Counted from the first letter of the stretch, positions 12,264 to 21,852 are shown. The stretch: DNA of 64,000 nt from Nocardia colli (GCF_008704205.1 NZ_VXLC01000001.1:930001-994000), one strand, 5' to 3'. Program-made: numbers and translations. The notes: generated from the sequence alone by a model not told the origin.

Positions 12264-12365
12264 TTGAGATGCGTCATTAATAGTGACGAACCCGTAGACG
12301 ATGTCCATATAGTTCCCCGGCCCGAGGGGATCCCCGCGATGTCAGACGAGAACACAGGAGGTGCC

Positions 12366-13472
12366 ATGGCAACCAGATCCATGCCGCAGCCTCCGTTCTC
12401 GACGGAACTGCTCGCCGACCTGCACGCCGACAATGTGACGCCCGAACTGCGCGAGCACCTGTGGCCCGTGGTCCGGCAAGACGGCGACGCACTGCGTTTC
12501 GTGCACGCGCTGGACGACGTCAGCGCCGAATTACGCGCGCTGGGCCGCAGCGACCAGATCATCCATCCGATGCCCGACGACATCGCCGCCCGGCTGGCCG
12601 AGTTCGTCGACGGATTCGACCTGGACGAGGAGCCCACCGAGACGGGCGCGACCATTTATCGGTTACCCGTTGCGGCTACGCCCGATACCGACGACGAAAC
12701 AACGCGCGTCGTGCGGACTCCGGTTGCCGGACAGTCGGTTACCGATGATGAGACCGTGCGCGCGGTCCGTGCTTCCGTCACACCGGCGCCCGCTGCCGAA
12801 GACGAGACCGTGCGCGTCATCGGGACTGCGGTCCCGGCAAAGCCCGCTCCCGACGACGAGACGGTCCGGGTCACCGGGACTCCCGTCGCCGCACCCGATA
12901 CCGACGATGAAACCGTCCGTGTCGTCCGCAGTCCGATCGCATCCGAACCCGACGACGAGACCGTGCGTATCCTCCGGACTCCGGTCACGCCAGACCCGGA
13001 AGCCGACGTGGACACCGTGCGTGGCACCCGGCCCGCCGCACCGATCTCACTCGACGACCACCGGCGCAGCCGCCTGCGCTGGTTCACCGCCGCAGCCGCC
13101 GCGGTGGCGGTCGTCGCCTGCGCCTCCATCGCGCTGACCGTGGTGCGCGGCAACGACACCACCCCGACGGCCCAGCCGACCTCCGACGGCACCCAGCTCG
13201 GCGCGGATCTCAGCGCACCCGCGATGCTCAGCGCGCTCGGCCGCAACGATGCCACCGGCCTGCTCGGCAACCCGGCCGCCCGGGAACGCTGCATGCGCGC
13301 CAACGGACTCGAACGCACCGTCCTCGGCTCCAACAACATCCGCTACCAGGGCAAGGACGCGGTGCTGATCCTGCTCACCGGCCCGCGCACGCCGAAGATC
13401 ACCGCGCTGGTCGTCGGAACCGGTTGCACCACAGACGATCCGCAGCACCTCACGGTGCAGGACATCGGTTGA
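12366..13472 (+). CDS. anti-sigma-M factor with repeated DDETVR segment
   Basis: 368 residues, directly downstream of sigM as in mycobacteria (Rv3912). Residues 1-100 are a soluble domain that should bind SigM. Residues about 107-224 contain seven degenerate copies of an acidic D/E-DETVR motif. One transmembrane helix (FTAAAAAVAVVACASIALTVV) follows, then about 110 extracellular residues. The protein would hold SigM at the membrane until a signal releases it. The start ATG at 12366 follows a strong AGGAGG; an ATG at 12339 has none. The repeat segment is longer than I would expect for the family. Confidence 0.82.
   Translation: MATRSMPQPPFSTELLADLHADNVTPELREHLWPVVRQDGDALRFVHALDDVSAELRALGRSDQIIHPMPDDIAARLAEFVDGFDLDEEPTETGATIYRLPVAATPDTDDETTRVVRTPVAGQSVTDDETVRAVRASVTPAPAAEDETVRVIGTAVPAKPAPDDETVRVTGTPVAAPDTDDETVRVVRSPIASEPDDETVRILRTPVTPDPEADVDTVRGTRPAAPISLDDHRRSRLRWFTAAAAAVAVVACASIALTVVRGNDTTPTAQPTSDGTQLGADLSAPAMLSALGRNDATGLLGNPAARERCMRANGLERTVLGSNNIRYQGKDAVLILLTGPRTPKITALVVGTGCTTDDPQHLTVQDIG
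12683..13038 (+). repeat. seven-copy DDETVR coding repeat inside the anti-sigma factor
   Basis: In-frame array of about seven units of 16-20 codons, each carrying (D/E)DETVR or a close variant (DDETTR, EDETVR, DVDTVR) and most followed by V-V/I-R/G-T/S-P. Unit lengths vary, and the DNA copies have diverged while the motif is kept, which points to selection on the peptide. Acidic residues before a threonine resemble PknB-type phosphorylation sites, but that is inference. Confidence 0.85.
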
Positions 13473-13625
13473 GTGACGCACCCGACAATCGCCCGCGCGG
13501 ATACCTGAACGCCACCGTCGCAGCACTGAGCCGAACCTCACGTGGGACCCGACCTGCCCAGGAACAATAGCCATTACCCTGTTGTTGACCGAGACGTCCA
13601 ATCGTTTTCTCCCCGGAAGGGCCTC

Positions 13626-14612
13626 ATGAGTGCGCCAGTTCGCGACCTGATCATCGTCGGCTCCGGACCTGCCGGCTACACGGCCGCCGTGTACGCGGCC
13701 AGGGCCGAGCTCCAGCCGCTGGTGTTCGAAGGCACCCAGTTCGGCGGCGCCCTGATGACCACCACCGAGGTGGAGAACTTCCCCGGCTTCCGTGACGGCA
13801 TCATGGGCCCGGACCTGATGGAAGAGATGCGCGAGCAGGCCAAGCGGTTCGGCGCCGATATCCGCACCGAAGACGTGGACGCCCTCGACCTCAGCGGGCC
13901 GATCAAGACCGTCACCGTCGGCGACGAGACCTACCAGGCCTACGCGGTGATCCTGGCCATGGGTTCGGCCGCCCGCTACCTCAACGTGCCCGGTGAGCAG
14001 GAGCTGCTCGGGCGCGGCGTGAGCGCCTGTGCCACCTGCGACGGCTTCTTCTTCAAGAACCAGGACATCGTCGTGGTCGGCGGCGGCGACTCCGCGATGG
14101 AGGAGGCCACCTTCCTGACCAAGTTCGCGGCCAGCGTCACCATCGTGCACCGCCGCGAGGAGTTCCGTGCCTCGCGCATCATGCTGGAGCGGGCCAAGGC
14201 CAACGAGAAGATCAAGTTCCGGCTCAACGCCGAGGTCGCCGAGGTCAAGGGCGACGGCAGCGTGACCAGCCTGGTGCTGCGCGACACCCGCACCGGGGAG
14301 ACCTCGGAGCTGGCCGCGACCGGCCTGTTCGTCGCGATCGGCCACGACCCGCGCAGCGAGCTGGTCCGCGATCAGGTCGAGCTGGACGACGAGGGCTACG
14401 TGCAGGTGGTGCACCCGTCGACCGCCACCGAGGTGGCCGGCGTGTTCGCCGCGGGCGACCTGGTCGACCACACCTACCGGCAGGCGATCACCGCCGCGGG
14501 CACCGGCTGCCGCGCGGCCATCGACGCCGAGCGCTGGCTTTCCGAGCAGGGCGATATCAGCTCGAACACCCTGGACCACGCGGGCCACACGGTCGCCGTA
14601 CCCGCCAACTGA
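13626..14612 (+). CDS. trxB: thioredoxin reductase
   Basis: 328 residues, typical of low-molecular-weight thioredoxin reductase. It has an N-terminal FAD motif '[18 protein letters not shown]', the redox-active '[10 protein letters not shown]' (CxxC), an NADPH motif '[13 protein letters not shown]', and the C-terminal FAD motif '[16 protein letters not shown]'. It passes electrons from NADPH to thioredoxin in the cytosol. The start ATG at 13626 follows GGAAGGG. It lies 74 bp upstream of trxA, and the pair is likely one transcript, as in mycobacteria. Confidence 0.97.
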   Translation: MSAPVRDLIIVGSGPAGYTAAVYAARAELQPLVFEGTQFGGALMTTTEVENFPGFRDGIMGPDLMEEMREQAKRFGADIRTEDVDALDLSGPIKTVTVGDETYQAYAVILAMGSAARYLNVPGEQELLGRGVSACATCDGFFFKNQDIVVVGGGDSAMEEATFLTKFAASVTIVHRREEFRASRIMLERAKANEKIKFRLNAEVAEVKGDGSVTSLVLRDTRTGETSELAATGLFVAIGHDPRSELVRDQVELDDEGYVQVVHPSTATEVAGVFAAGDLVDHTYRQAITAAGTGCRAAIDAERWLSEQGDISSNTLDHAGHTVAVPAN

Positions 14613-14686
14613 CATCGTCTCCGATCCCGTCGCCCGCATCCCGGGCGGCGGGGCCGGGGCGGTCGGTAATTCAGCAAGGAGAACCC

Positions 14687-15025
14687 ATGTCCGACAGTGC
14701 CACCAAGAACACGATCACCGTCACCGACGCGACTTTCGCCGACGCCGTGCTGCTCAGCGAGAAGCCCGTGCTGGTCGACTTCTGGGCCACCTGGTGCGGC
14801 CCGTGCAAGATGGTCGCCCCGGTGCTGGAGGAGATCGCCGGCACCCACGCGGACAAGCTGACCGTCGCGAAAGTGGACGTCGACGCGAATCCCGGCACCG
14901 CCCGCGATTACAAGATCCTCTCGCTGCCCACTATGATGCTGTTCCGCGGCGGTAAGCCGGTGAAGCAGATCGTCGGTGCGAAGGGCAAAGCCGCCCTGTT
15001 GCGCGAACTCGACGGCGAGATCTGA
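14687..15025 (+). CDS. trxA: thioredoxin
   Basis: 112 residues with the classical active site 'WATWCGPCKM' and the conserved cis-proline region 'SLPTMMLFRGG'. It reduces protein disulfides in the cytosol and is recycled by TrxB. The ATG at 14687 follows AAGGAG. It is the second gene of the trxBA pair, and corresponds to the mycobacterial TrxC position. Confidence 0.97.
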   Translation: MSDSATKNTITVTDATFADAVLLSEKPVLVDFWATWCGPCKMVAPVLEEIAGTHADKLTVAKVDVDANPGTARDYKILSLPTMMLFRGGKPVKQIVGAKGKAALLRELDGEI

Positions 15026-15214
15026 CACCCGTCGCGCAAATGCCATAGGCGCCAAAGGCCGTCGAGATCCATCGACGCGCCGTAGGATGCCTGGACCCGG
15101 GAATGCCGAATTCCCGTCCGGGTCTGAGACAATCGACCGACGCCGGTCGTGCGCAGGGTGTATCCCATCGCATGAGTGGGTACCCGGATTGACGGAAGGA
15201 AAGGGCTCTCACGC

Positions 15215-16408
15215 ATGCACCGACTTCGTCACGGCGATAGCGGTCCAGCCGTAGCAGAGGTTCGGAGCACCCTGGCAAGTCTCGGGTTCTTACACGCACA
15301 CGTCGACACCGATCACGCCGACTCCCGCGAGTACTGGAAAGACACCGAGGCCTCCTTCGACCACCGCCTCGATTCCGCAGTCCGCGCCTTCCAGCAGCAT
15401 CGCGGACTGCTCGTCGACGGCGTGGTCGGCCCGGCCACCTACCGGGCGCTGAAAGAGGCGTCCTACCGCCTCGGCGCCCGCACGCTGATCTATCAGCTCT
15501 CCGCACCGCTGTACGGCGACGACGTCGCGACCCTGCAGCGCAAGCTGCAGGACCTCGGCTTCTACGTGCACCGGGTGGACGGCTACTTCGGCCCGCACAC
15601 GCACGAGGGACTCACCTCGTTCCAGCGCGAGATCGGCCTGGCCGCCGACGGCATCTGCGGGCCGGACACCCTGCGCTCGCTCGACCTGCTCGGCGCCCGC
15701 GTCACCGGCGGCAATCCGCACCGGATCGCCGAGGAAGAGGTGGTGCACCGGGCCGGACCGCAGCTGACCGGCAAGCGCATCGTCATCGATCCCGGTCTCG
15801 GCGGACCCGACAAGGGCCACCCGGTACCGACCGAATACGGCGACGTGTACGAGTCGGAAATCCTGTGGGACTTGGCAAGTCGGCTCGAAGGCCGGATGGC
15901 CGCCACCGGCATGGAGACCTTCCTGTCCCGGCCGTGGGGCGCCAACCCGACCGATGCCGAACGCGCCGACACCTCGAACGCCTTCGACGCCGACCTGATG
16001 ATCTCGCTGCGCTGCGCGACCAACCCGAGCCCGCTGGCCAACGGTGTCGCCGGCTTCTACTTCGGCAACTCGCACGGCTCCGCGTCGATGATCGGCCAGG
16101 TGCTGGCCGGGTTCATCCAGCGTGAGGTCGTCGCGCGTACCTCACTGCAGGACTGCCGCACGCACGCCAGGACCTGGGATCTGTTGCGGCTCACCAAGAT
16201 GCCGACGGTGCAGATCGATATCGGTTATCTGACAAACGATTACGACGCCACCGTGCTCACCAATCCGCGCATGCGGGACGTGATCGCCGAGGCGATCCTG
16301 ATCTCGGTGAAGCGGCTGTACCTGCTCGGTCAGGATGATCAGCCAACGGGCACTTACACTTTCGCGGAACTGCTGGCCGAGGAACTGGCCGCCGCCGATC
16401 GCATGTAG
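15215..16408 (+). CDS. cwlM: CwlM, amidase-like regulator of peptidoglycan synthesis
   Basis: 397 residues. Two peptidoglycan-binding-like repeats ('DSAVRAFQQHRGLLVDGVVGPATY' split by register, and 'GLTSFQREIGLAADGICGP') precede an Amidase_3 domain ('IVIDPGLGG', 'ESEILWDLASRL', 'VQIDIGYLTN'). There is no signal peptide, as in mycobacterial CwlM (Rv3915), which acts in the cytosol: when phosphorylated by PknB it activates MurA. The C-terminal 'TGTYTFAEL' offers threonines where phosphosites are expected; that match is from memory. The ATG at 15215 follows GAAGGAAAGG. The gene ends just before a strong hairpin. Confidence 0.93.
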   Translation: MHRLRHGDSGPAVAEVRSTLASLGFLHAHVDTDHADSREYWKDTEASFDHRLDSAVRAFQQHRGLLVDGVVGPATYRALKEASYRLGARTLIYQLSAPLYGDDVATLQRKLQDLGFYVHRVDGYFGPHTHEGLTSFQREIGLAADGICGPDTLRSLDLLGARVTGGNPHRIAEEEVVHRAGPQLTGKRIVIDPGLGGPDKGHPVPTEYGDVYESEILWDLASRLEGRMAATGMETFLSRPWGANPTDAERADTSNAFDADLMISLRCATNPSPLANGVAGFYFGNSHGSASMIGQVLAGFIQREVVARTSLQDCRTHARTWDLLRLTKMPTVQIDIGYLTNDYDATVLTNPRMRDVIAEAILISVKRLYLLGQDDQPTGTYTFAELLAEELAAADRM

Positions 16409-16412
16409 TCAC

Positions 16413-16445
16413 AACGCCCCTGCCGATCCCGTCGGCAGGGGCGTT
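16413..16445. terminator. convergent hairpin terminator after cwlM
   Basis: Perfect 14-bp stem (AACGCCCCTGCCGA and its complement) with a 5-nt loop, lying between the converging cwlM and acetyltransferase-like genes. T-runs are poor on both sides, so it may work as a bidirectional intrinsic-like terminator of the kind common in actinobacteria. Confidence 0.8.
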
Positions 16446-16462
16446 CTCTATGTCCGAGTGTT

Positions 16463-17239
16463 TCAGCGAACTCCGACTCGTGCCGGGGGAGTCATCGCCG
16501 CGGCGGCGAGCAGCTGATCGAGCGCGCGCTCCACGTCTTCCTTCCACCCGTGATCGGAATCGAGCTCCAGGCGCAGCCGCGGGAATCGGTGATGCGGCGC
16601 GATCACCTTGAACCCGACCTCCTCCAGGAAGTCGGCCTCGATCATGCAGGTCTCCGGCGAACACTCGGCCATCGAACCGGGGGAGCTCGAGCCGGAACTC
16701 TTGATCGGCGAGACGATCCGTTCCATCAGCGTCATCGAGCCGAACCGCTCGGAGAGCGCCTGCGACGGCGGATCGGACCGGATGCCGAACGACTCCAGCG
16801 CACGCACGCCGCGACGCACCAGATCGGCCACCACGGCCTGCATGAGCTGGTGGGCAACCTCGTTGTCCTGGTACGGGAATTCGGCCTGCAGCGTGGTCAG
16901 CAGGACCGCGTCCGGGCTCACCGGTGAGGTGGGGAACAGCGACGCCCGCGGCACCGCGCTCGGCGGCGAATACAGGGCGCAGCCCGCGACATTGCCGTCG
17001 ACGTTCGCCACCTGCCCGCAGGAACCCCATTCGAGCAGCACGGTGGACAGCCAGGCCTCCTTCTCGAAGACCGGATCGCTGAAGCCGCGCGAGTCCTCCG
17101 CGACGGCCGGATCCATCTCCCAGAACACGCAGCGCCGGGAGTGCGCGGGGAGCTTGTCGAGCCCGCCGAGGGTAAGTGCTGTGACGCTGGTCTGCACTGC
17201 TCTGCTCAGCCTCCAGCTGTCCGATTCGTCCACACTCAT
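16463..17239 (-). CDS. GNAT-like protein beside parB (Rv3916c-like)
   Basis: 258 residues. The position, convergent with cwlM and downstream of parB, matches the conserved Rv3916c family, often annotated as an N-acetyltransferase. The pattern 'ALYSPPSAVPRASLFPTSPVSPDAVLL' and 'AHQLMQAVVADLVRRGVRALESFGI' is compatible with a GNAT fold (strand, acyl-CoA-binding helix), but a clear R/Q-x-x-G-x-G/A motif is missing. The acceptor is unknown. The ATG at 17239 is the only good start. Conservation beside parAB suggests a chromosome or cell-wall link, not shown here. Confidence 0.7.
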   Translation of the reverse strand: MSVDESDSWRLSRAVQTSVTALTLGGLDKLPAHSRRCVFWEMDPAVAEDSRGFSDPVFEKEAWLSTVLLEWGSCGQVANVDGNVAGCALYSPPSAVPRASLFPTSPVSPDAVLLTTLQAEFPYQDNEVAHQLMQAVVADLVRRGVRALESFGIRSDPPSQALSERFGSMTLMERIVSPIKSSGSSSPGSMAECSPETCMIEADFLEEVGFKVIAPHHRFPRLRLELDSDHGWKEDVERALDQLLAAAAMTPPARVGVR

Positions 17240-17521
17240 GTCCGCGCCTCGCCTGTGCTCGACGCCGGCCCGCGTGCGGCACCCTGGCCCATGGTTCGCG
17301 TTTTAGTCACACCGCATCACTATGTTCTTGCCAGCAAGAATAAGCGATCAACAGAACCCGCCTCATTCCACGTCGCTGTGCTGTTGGTTAAGAACTTGTG
17401 TTGGTTCGTCCGGGGAGATGATGCGCTCCGCTAATTAGCGGAATTCGCGTGTCCGTCACAGTGACGTTTCGGCTCCGAGGACTTACCTATCGCATGCACA
17501 AGTCTATTTCTGTCACTTCTG
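17240..17521. other. gene-free, AT-richer spacer between the acetyltransferase-like gene and parB
   Basis: 282 bp without a convincing ORF. It is clearly less GC-rich than its surroundings, with AT-rich patches near 17320-17350 and 17380-17440, and should hold the promoter of the downstream minus-strand gene and the end of the parAB message. I see no strong hairpin. Confidence 0.5.
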
Positions 17522-18544
17522 TCACAAATCGTGCTTGGCCTGTTCCATCAGGCCGACGATCCGCTCGAGGTCGTCGACCGAGCCGAACTCGACGACGATC
17601 CGACCTTTTCGCTTGCCCATGCTGACGATCACCCGGGTGTCGAACGACCCGGACAACCGATCGGCCACATCCTGCAAACCCGGCATGTGAATCGGCTTAC
17701 GCTGCGGGGTAGGCGGGGCCGCCGGGTCCGGAGCCGGAGCGGTCTCCTGGTTAGCCAGGATCACCGCCTCCTCGGTGCTGCGCACGGATAGGCCCTCGGC
17801 GACAACGCGCTTGGCTAGTTCCTCCTGCGCGTCCGCGCCGGCGGTCAATCCGAGCAGTGCCCGCGCGTGGCCGGCCGACAGCACGCCCGCCGCCACCCGG
17901 CGCTGCACCGAGATCGGCAGCTTCAGCAGCCGGATCATATTGGTCACGGCGGAGCGGGACCGGCCGATGCGATCGGCGAGCACCTCGTGGGTGACGCCGA
18001 ACTCTTCGAGCAGCTGCTGATACGCCGCCGCCTCTTCCAACGGGTTGAGTTGCACCCGGTGGATGTTTTCCAGCAGCGCGTCGCGCAGCATCGACTCGTC
18101 GGCGGTCTCCCGGACGATCGCGGGGATCGCAGCGAGACCGGCGACCTGCGAAGCGCGCCACCGGCGTTCGCCCATGACGAGCTGAAACTTGTCCACTCCC
18201 GGCTCGACCCGACGCACCACGATCGGCTGCATCAGACCGAATTCCTTGATCGAGTGCACCAGCTCGTCGAGCGCCTCGGCCTCGAACACCTGACGCGGCT
18301 GCTTCGGGTTCGGCTCGATCTGCTCCGGCGGGATCTCGCGGTAGACCGCGCCGCCGGTGGCGGAGAGGTCGTCCTCGGCCGGGTCCGGGACCCGATGCAG
18401 ATAGGCCGAAGCGGGCTGCGGCCCGATCGGATCCAGACCGATGACGCTGGCCGCTTGACTGCTGAGCCCCGGCGCGGTCGCCGGTCCCGTCGGGATCAAC
18501 GCGGCGAGACCGCGTCCTAGCCCACCCTTCTTCGCCTGACTCAT
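17522..18544 (-). CDS. parB: chromosome-partitioning protein ParB
   Basis: 340 residues. The N-terminus '[14 protein letters not shown]' is the conserved ParA-interacting box. It is followed by the CTPase/ParB-N domain ('[18 protein letters not shown]', 'IVVRRVEPG', '[14 protein letters not shown]') including the GERRWRA motif, then the HTH ('[15 protein letters not shown]') and a C-terminal dimerisation tail ('KGRIVVEF'). It binds parS, clamps onto DNA and works with ParA to segregate origins. The start ATG at 18544 fits the family N-terminus; the upstream extension does not. It lies 70 bp downstream of parA. Confidence 0.97.
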   Translation of the reverse strand: MSQAKKGGLGRGLAALIPTGPATAPGLSSQAASVIGLDPIGPQPASAYLHRVPDPAEDDLSATGGAVYREIPPEQIEPNPKQPRQVFEAEALDELVHSIKEFGLMQPIVVRRVEPGVDKFQLVMGERRWRASQVAGLAAIPAIVRETADESMLRDALLENIHRVQLNPLEEAAAYQQLLEEFGVTHEVLADRIGRSRSAVTNMIRLLKLPISVQRRVAAGVLSAGHARALLGLTAGADAQEELAKRVVAEGLSVRSTEEAVILANQETAPAPDPAAPPTPQRKPIHMPGLQDVADRLSGSFDTRVIVSMGKRKGRIVVEFGSVDDLERIVGLMEQAKHDL

Positions 18545-18614
18545 CGGTCTACAGACCCCTTCCTCGTTCCGCCACCACACCGGGTCTCGCCGACCCGGTC
18601 GTCATCCAGCCAGA

Positions 18615-19625
18615 TCACTCCGCGGCTTCGGCCGCGGCATGTGCCAGCGCCGTTGCCTTGGCCGCCATTTCACGTCCGGCATCGAGGTAGCTCATCGCGC
18701 CTCGGGAGCCTGGATCATAATCGAGGACCGTCATCCCGTAGCCCGGCGCCTCGGACACCTTCACACTGCGCGGAATCACCGAGCGCAGCACCGCGTCGCC
18801 GAAGTGCCCGCGAACCTCCTCGGCGACCTGGTCGGCCAGCTTGGTCCGGCCGTCGTACATCGTGAGGATCACCGTCGACACGTGCAGGTCCGGATTCAGG
18901 TGCGCCTGCACCAGGCCGATATTGCGGAGCAGCTGCCCGACACCCTCCAGCGCGTAGTACTCGCACTGGATCGGGATCAGCACCTCCTTGGCCGCGACCA
19001 TCGCGTTGACGGTCAGCAGGCCGAGCGACGGCGGGCAGTCGATCATCACGTAGTCGATGTCGTAGCCCGCGATGTTGGCCTCCTGGATGGCCGCCTTGAG
19101 CCGGCCCTCCCGCGCCACCATCGACACCAGCTCGATCTCCGCACCGGCCAGATCGATGGTTGCCGGGATGCACAGCAGACGCTCGTTGTGCGGGCTCACC
19201 TGGATCGCGTCCCGGACCGACACCTCGCCGATGAGCAGCTCGTAGCTGGACGGAACGCCCGAGTGGTGCTCGATCCCGAGGGCGGTGCTCGCGTTGCCCT
19301 GCGGGTCCAGATCGATCACGAGGACCGTCATCCCCTGATGCGCCAAAGCGGCCGCGAGATTGACCGCGGTGGTCGTCTTCCCGACGCCGCCCTTCTGATT
19401 GGCGATGGTGATGATGCGTTGCTCGTGCGGTTTCTGCACTGTCACCTTTCCTGGATGGAGAATCTGGCTGGCGCGTTGTGCTTCGGCCGCGATCGGGGTC
19501 TCGCTGGGGGAGATGTTCCCAAACGGTGTGCTTCCGAATGTCTCCGTGTCGAAATTGCTGGAGTCCAGCATTCCCGGCACGCGCGACGTAGTTTCCCGTG
19601 AAACATTCGCCGGACCGCTCGACAT
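18615..19625 (-). CDS. parA: chromosome-partitioning ATPase ParA
   Basis: 336 residues. A Ser/Thr-rich N-terminal extension of about 70 residues precedes the deviant Walker A motif 'KGGVGKTTTAVNLAAALA', Walker A' 'VLVIDLDPQGNAS', and Walker B 'DYVMIDCPPSLG'. It drives ParB-bound origins apart on the nucleoid. The frame starts at an ATG at 19625; the extension includes 'NVSRETT', encoded by a parS-like sequence. A later start would give a protein nearer the usual length, so the exact N-terminus is uncertain. Confidence 0.96.
   Translation of the reverse strand: MSSGPANVSRETTSRVPGMLDSSNFDTETFGSTPFGNISPSETPIAAEAQRASQILHPGKVTVQKPHEQRIITIANQKGGVGKTTTAVNLAAALAHQGMTVLVIDLDPQGNASTALGIEHHSGVPSSYELLIGEVSVRDAIQVSPHNERLLCIPATIDLAGAEIELVSMVAREGRLKAAIQEANIAGYDIDYVMIDCPPSLGLLTVNAMVAAKEVLIPIQCEYYALEGVGQLLRNIGLVQAHLNPDLHVSTVILTMYDGRTKLADQVAEEVRGHFGDAVLRSVIPRSVKVSEAPGYGMTVLDYDPGSRGAMSYLDAGREMAAKATALAHAAAEAAE
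19590..19605. other. parS-like site 1, inside the 5' end of parA
   Basis: AGTTTCCCGTGAAACA matches the bacterial parS consensus TGTTTCACGTGAAACA at 14 of 16 positions. It encodes Asn-Val-Ser-Arg-Glu-Thr near the ParA N-terminus. Confidence 0.85.
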
Positions 19626-19904
19626 AGACAGCTCCTAACCCGAGAACTTCAGATCACGTGCTTCCGACGAGCGTCGGCGCCGTGTCATCAAACAGCTGGT
19701 GTCGGTACGAACATGATGCGCAACCGGGTTCGCGGCGCCCGATCGACCGAGCGGAGCTCTCGTCGCGACACCAATTCCTCCGTGGCACCTACGCTCACGC
19801 CCGACGCTCACTAGCTTGCCAGCACCGAGCGCGATAAGAAAGCTGAATCGCGGCAATGTGCAGAGGACACGCCAAGTTGTCCGCATTCAGCGATCGATCC
19901 CGAA

Positions 19905-19920
19905 TGTTTCACATGAAACA
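19905..19920. other. parS site 2
   Basis: TGTTTCACATGAAACA, one mismatch from the parS consensus, in the gene-free DNA upstream of parA. Confidence 0.92.
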
Positions 19921-19981
19921 CGGGGTCCGCCAAGGGGGTTGCGAGGTGGTTGGCGTGCGCGGGTCGCGATTCGACTCGCGA

Positions 19982-19997
19982 TGTTTCATGTGAAACC
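19982..19997. other. parS site 3
   Basis: TGTTTCATGTGAAACC, two mismatches from consensus, 77 bp after site 2. Confidence 0.88.
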
Positions 19998-20127
19998 GGG
20001 CGAGCGGCGCAGGTGCGGCGTCCGGTGCCGACGCCGCTTCAGCCGCGAAGCATGACCGATCCGGTCGTGCTCAACCAGTGCAGAGAAGTCGCACGTCTGC
20101 CCGTTTGGTGCCATCCGATCGAGTAGA

Positions 20128-20143
20128 CGTTTCCCGTGAAACA
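20128..20143. other. parS-like site 4
   Basis: CGTTTCCCGTGAAACA, two mismatches from consensus; same core (TTTCCCGTGAAAC) as sites 1 and 5. Confidence 0.85.
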
Positions 20144-20199
20144 TCCAAACGAGCCCCTCCCGTCAAGCGACCGGCCGACCGCCATACACATTCACCAGC

Positions 20200-20433
20200 A
20201 CCACGGGGGAGCGCCATCCGGCCGACGCTGGCACCTTCCTCGAGCTATGCCTCCAGCTCGCCCGGTTTCCATAAATTCGCCAAACCACCGACCTCGCCAC
20301 CCTCATCGCTCCGTCACCCGCATCACATCGCATCGCCACCCAGCTCGCCCACGAACTCGCCGCCGCACCCAACTCCGTCGCCCTGGCCACCACACCCATC
20401 CCGCCGTCCTCTCCTCCGCTAAACCATCGATGA
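20200..20433 (+). pseudogene. possible remnant of a coding sequence
   Basis: One frame here reads as high-GC3 coding-like sequence (AGTFLELCLQLARFP, stop, IRQTTDLATLIAPSPA, then TQLAHELAAAPNSVALA) and ends at a TGA at 20431-20433, but it is interrupted by a TAA near 20270 and has no start or ribosome-binding site. It may be a decayed gene end or chance. I recognise no family. Confidence 0.25.
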
Positions 20434-20806
20434 GCGCCCCCTGCCCCTCCGACGGATGAACCGTTCGCGGCACGGCGACCCGACTATGACGACTGAGAGT
20501 CGGCGGGGGCGATCGGCCGACGAGGAGATCAATGGGCCATATAGACAAGACCGACTAAGCGAAGGGCCAATGGGCCGGGCGCGTGGAGTGGTCGAGTGAC
20601 GAATCGATGAGGTGATGGGTCACGGGTCGCGAGGTGACAGAGCGAACGAAGTGACGGGCAAACGAAGTGGCGAGGCGGACGACGTGGCGAGGTATCGGAA
20701 CGGCGGAATGGCGACGCGAAAGAAGCAACGGACGGCAGAACGGGCGGGGCAGCGACGTGATGACGGGGACGGCGGAACGACGGACAGCGGGGACAGACCG
20801 GACAGC

Positions 20807-20902
20807 GAGACAGCGAGACAGCGAGACGACGAGACGACGAGACGACGAGACGACGAGACGACGAGACGACGAGACGACGAGACGACGAGACGACGAGACG
20901 AC
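20807..20902. repeat. octanucleotide tandem repeat (GAGACAGC x2, GAGACGAC x10)
   Basis: Twelve uninterrupted 8-bp units: two of GAGACAGC, then ten perfect GAGACGAC, with a degenerate unit (GAGATGGC) after. The surrounding 20.6-21.1 kb is rich in related GACGGCGGA/GACGAGA words, as if older copies have decayed. Because 8 is not a multiple of 3, a change in copy number would shift any reading frame, which argues against coding. Confidence 0.95.
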
Positions 20903-21303
20903 GAGATGGCGGAATGGCGAGGCGAAGAGAGCGGCGGACGGCGGAACGGGCGAGGCAGCGAGGCGATAACGGGGGACGGGCGGAACGGCGGAGATAGGCC
21001 GGACAGCGAGACGACGGAACCGCGCGACAGCGCGGCGGCGAGGCGAAGTGGGGTGACAAGCAGCGGGGCGATGAGGTGGCGGGATCGCGGTTACGGTTGC
21101 TAAGACGACCGGACGGCGAGAGGCCAGGCGGCATCGCAATGAGGCTGCAACGTGGAGTGCCGGCGCGGGGTGAAGAGACGAGGCGGAGAGGCGACGAGGC
21201 GACGTGCGTCGGCGCCCAGAGCCGCGGCCTGTCGGAAGACCCGGGATCGAGCGACGGGATCGATTGGTCGAAATCGACGCAGAGACCGGTCCGCCATCGC
21301 GAC

Positions 21304-21319
21304 GGTTTCCCGTGAAACA
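21304..21319. other. parS-like site 5
   Basis: GGTTTCCCGTGAAACA, two mismatches from consensus, after the octamer repeat. Confidence 0.85.
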
Positions 21320-21649
21320 TCGCCCGATCGTTCTCCCATGAATGATGCACCCCGGGTGGGGGCAGGACGAGCGCCAGAGGAATCGTGGCGGCAGTACCCA
21401 AAGTCGTCCCACATCGGCGACGGAGGCGATGCCGGTTGGACACGGATCAATCAGCACGCCCACAGACCAGGTAGACCACGCGGCACAAAGCCCGGCTTTA
21501 TGACAGCCGGGCCAGCACGGTCAACCCACCGACCGACAGGCACGACTCGAACCATACGAGGCGACGTGGCACCGCTGCCCCCAGCGCAGCGAACCACCGC
21601 GCATCGCCCCGACCACTTCCGTCAGATCAGAGAATGAAGTCGCCCACCC

Positions 21650-21665
21650 GGTTTCACATGAAACA
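21650..21665. other. parS site 6
   Basis: GGTTTCACATGAAACA, two mismatches from consensus, just before the 180-bp repeat array. Confidence 0.88.
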
Positions 21666-21852
21666 TCGAACCTCCGCGCGCTGAGCAGACCGACCCACCA
21701 CCCTCCGACAGAAGAGTCACGTGACGCATTGAGTGGGCAGCAGCGAGCTGGCGGAGTGACGAATAACGGACACTGCGCAAGGCCGCATCCGCCAATGAAC
21801 GGATAGCTCCATCCGCCAGCGGAGCAAAGCGATTCGGCACTGGCACCTGATA

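Noticed and set aside
20807..20902. CRISPR array
   Set aside because: The repeats are directly adjacent octamers with no spacers, and no cas gene is present in the window.
20529..21463. Two minus-strand frames of about 300 codons in the parA-rsmG region
   Set aside because: They translate the octamer repeat as SSSRRLVV and the rest as Ser/Arg/Pro noise; there is no start signal and no family.
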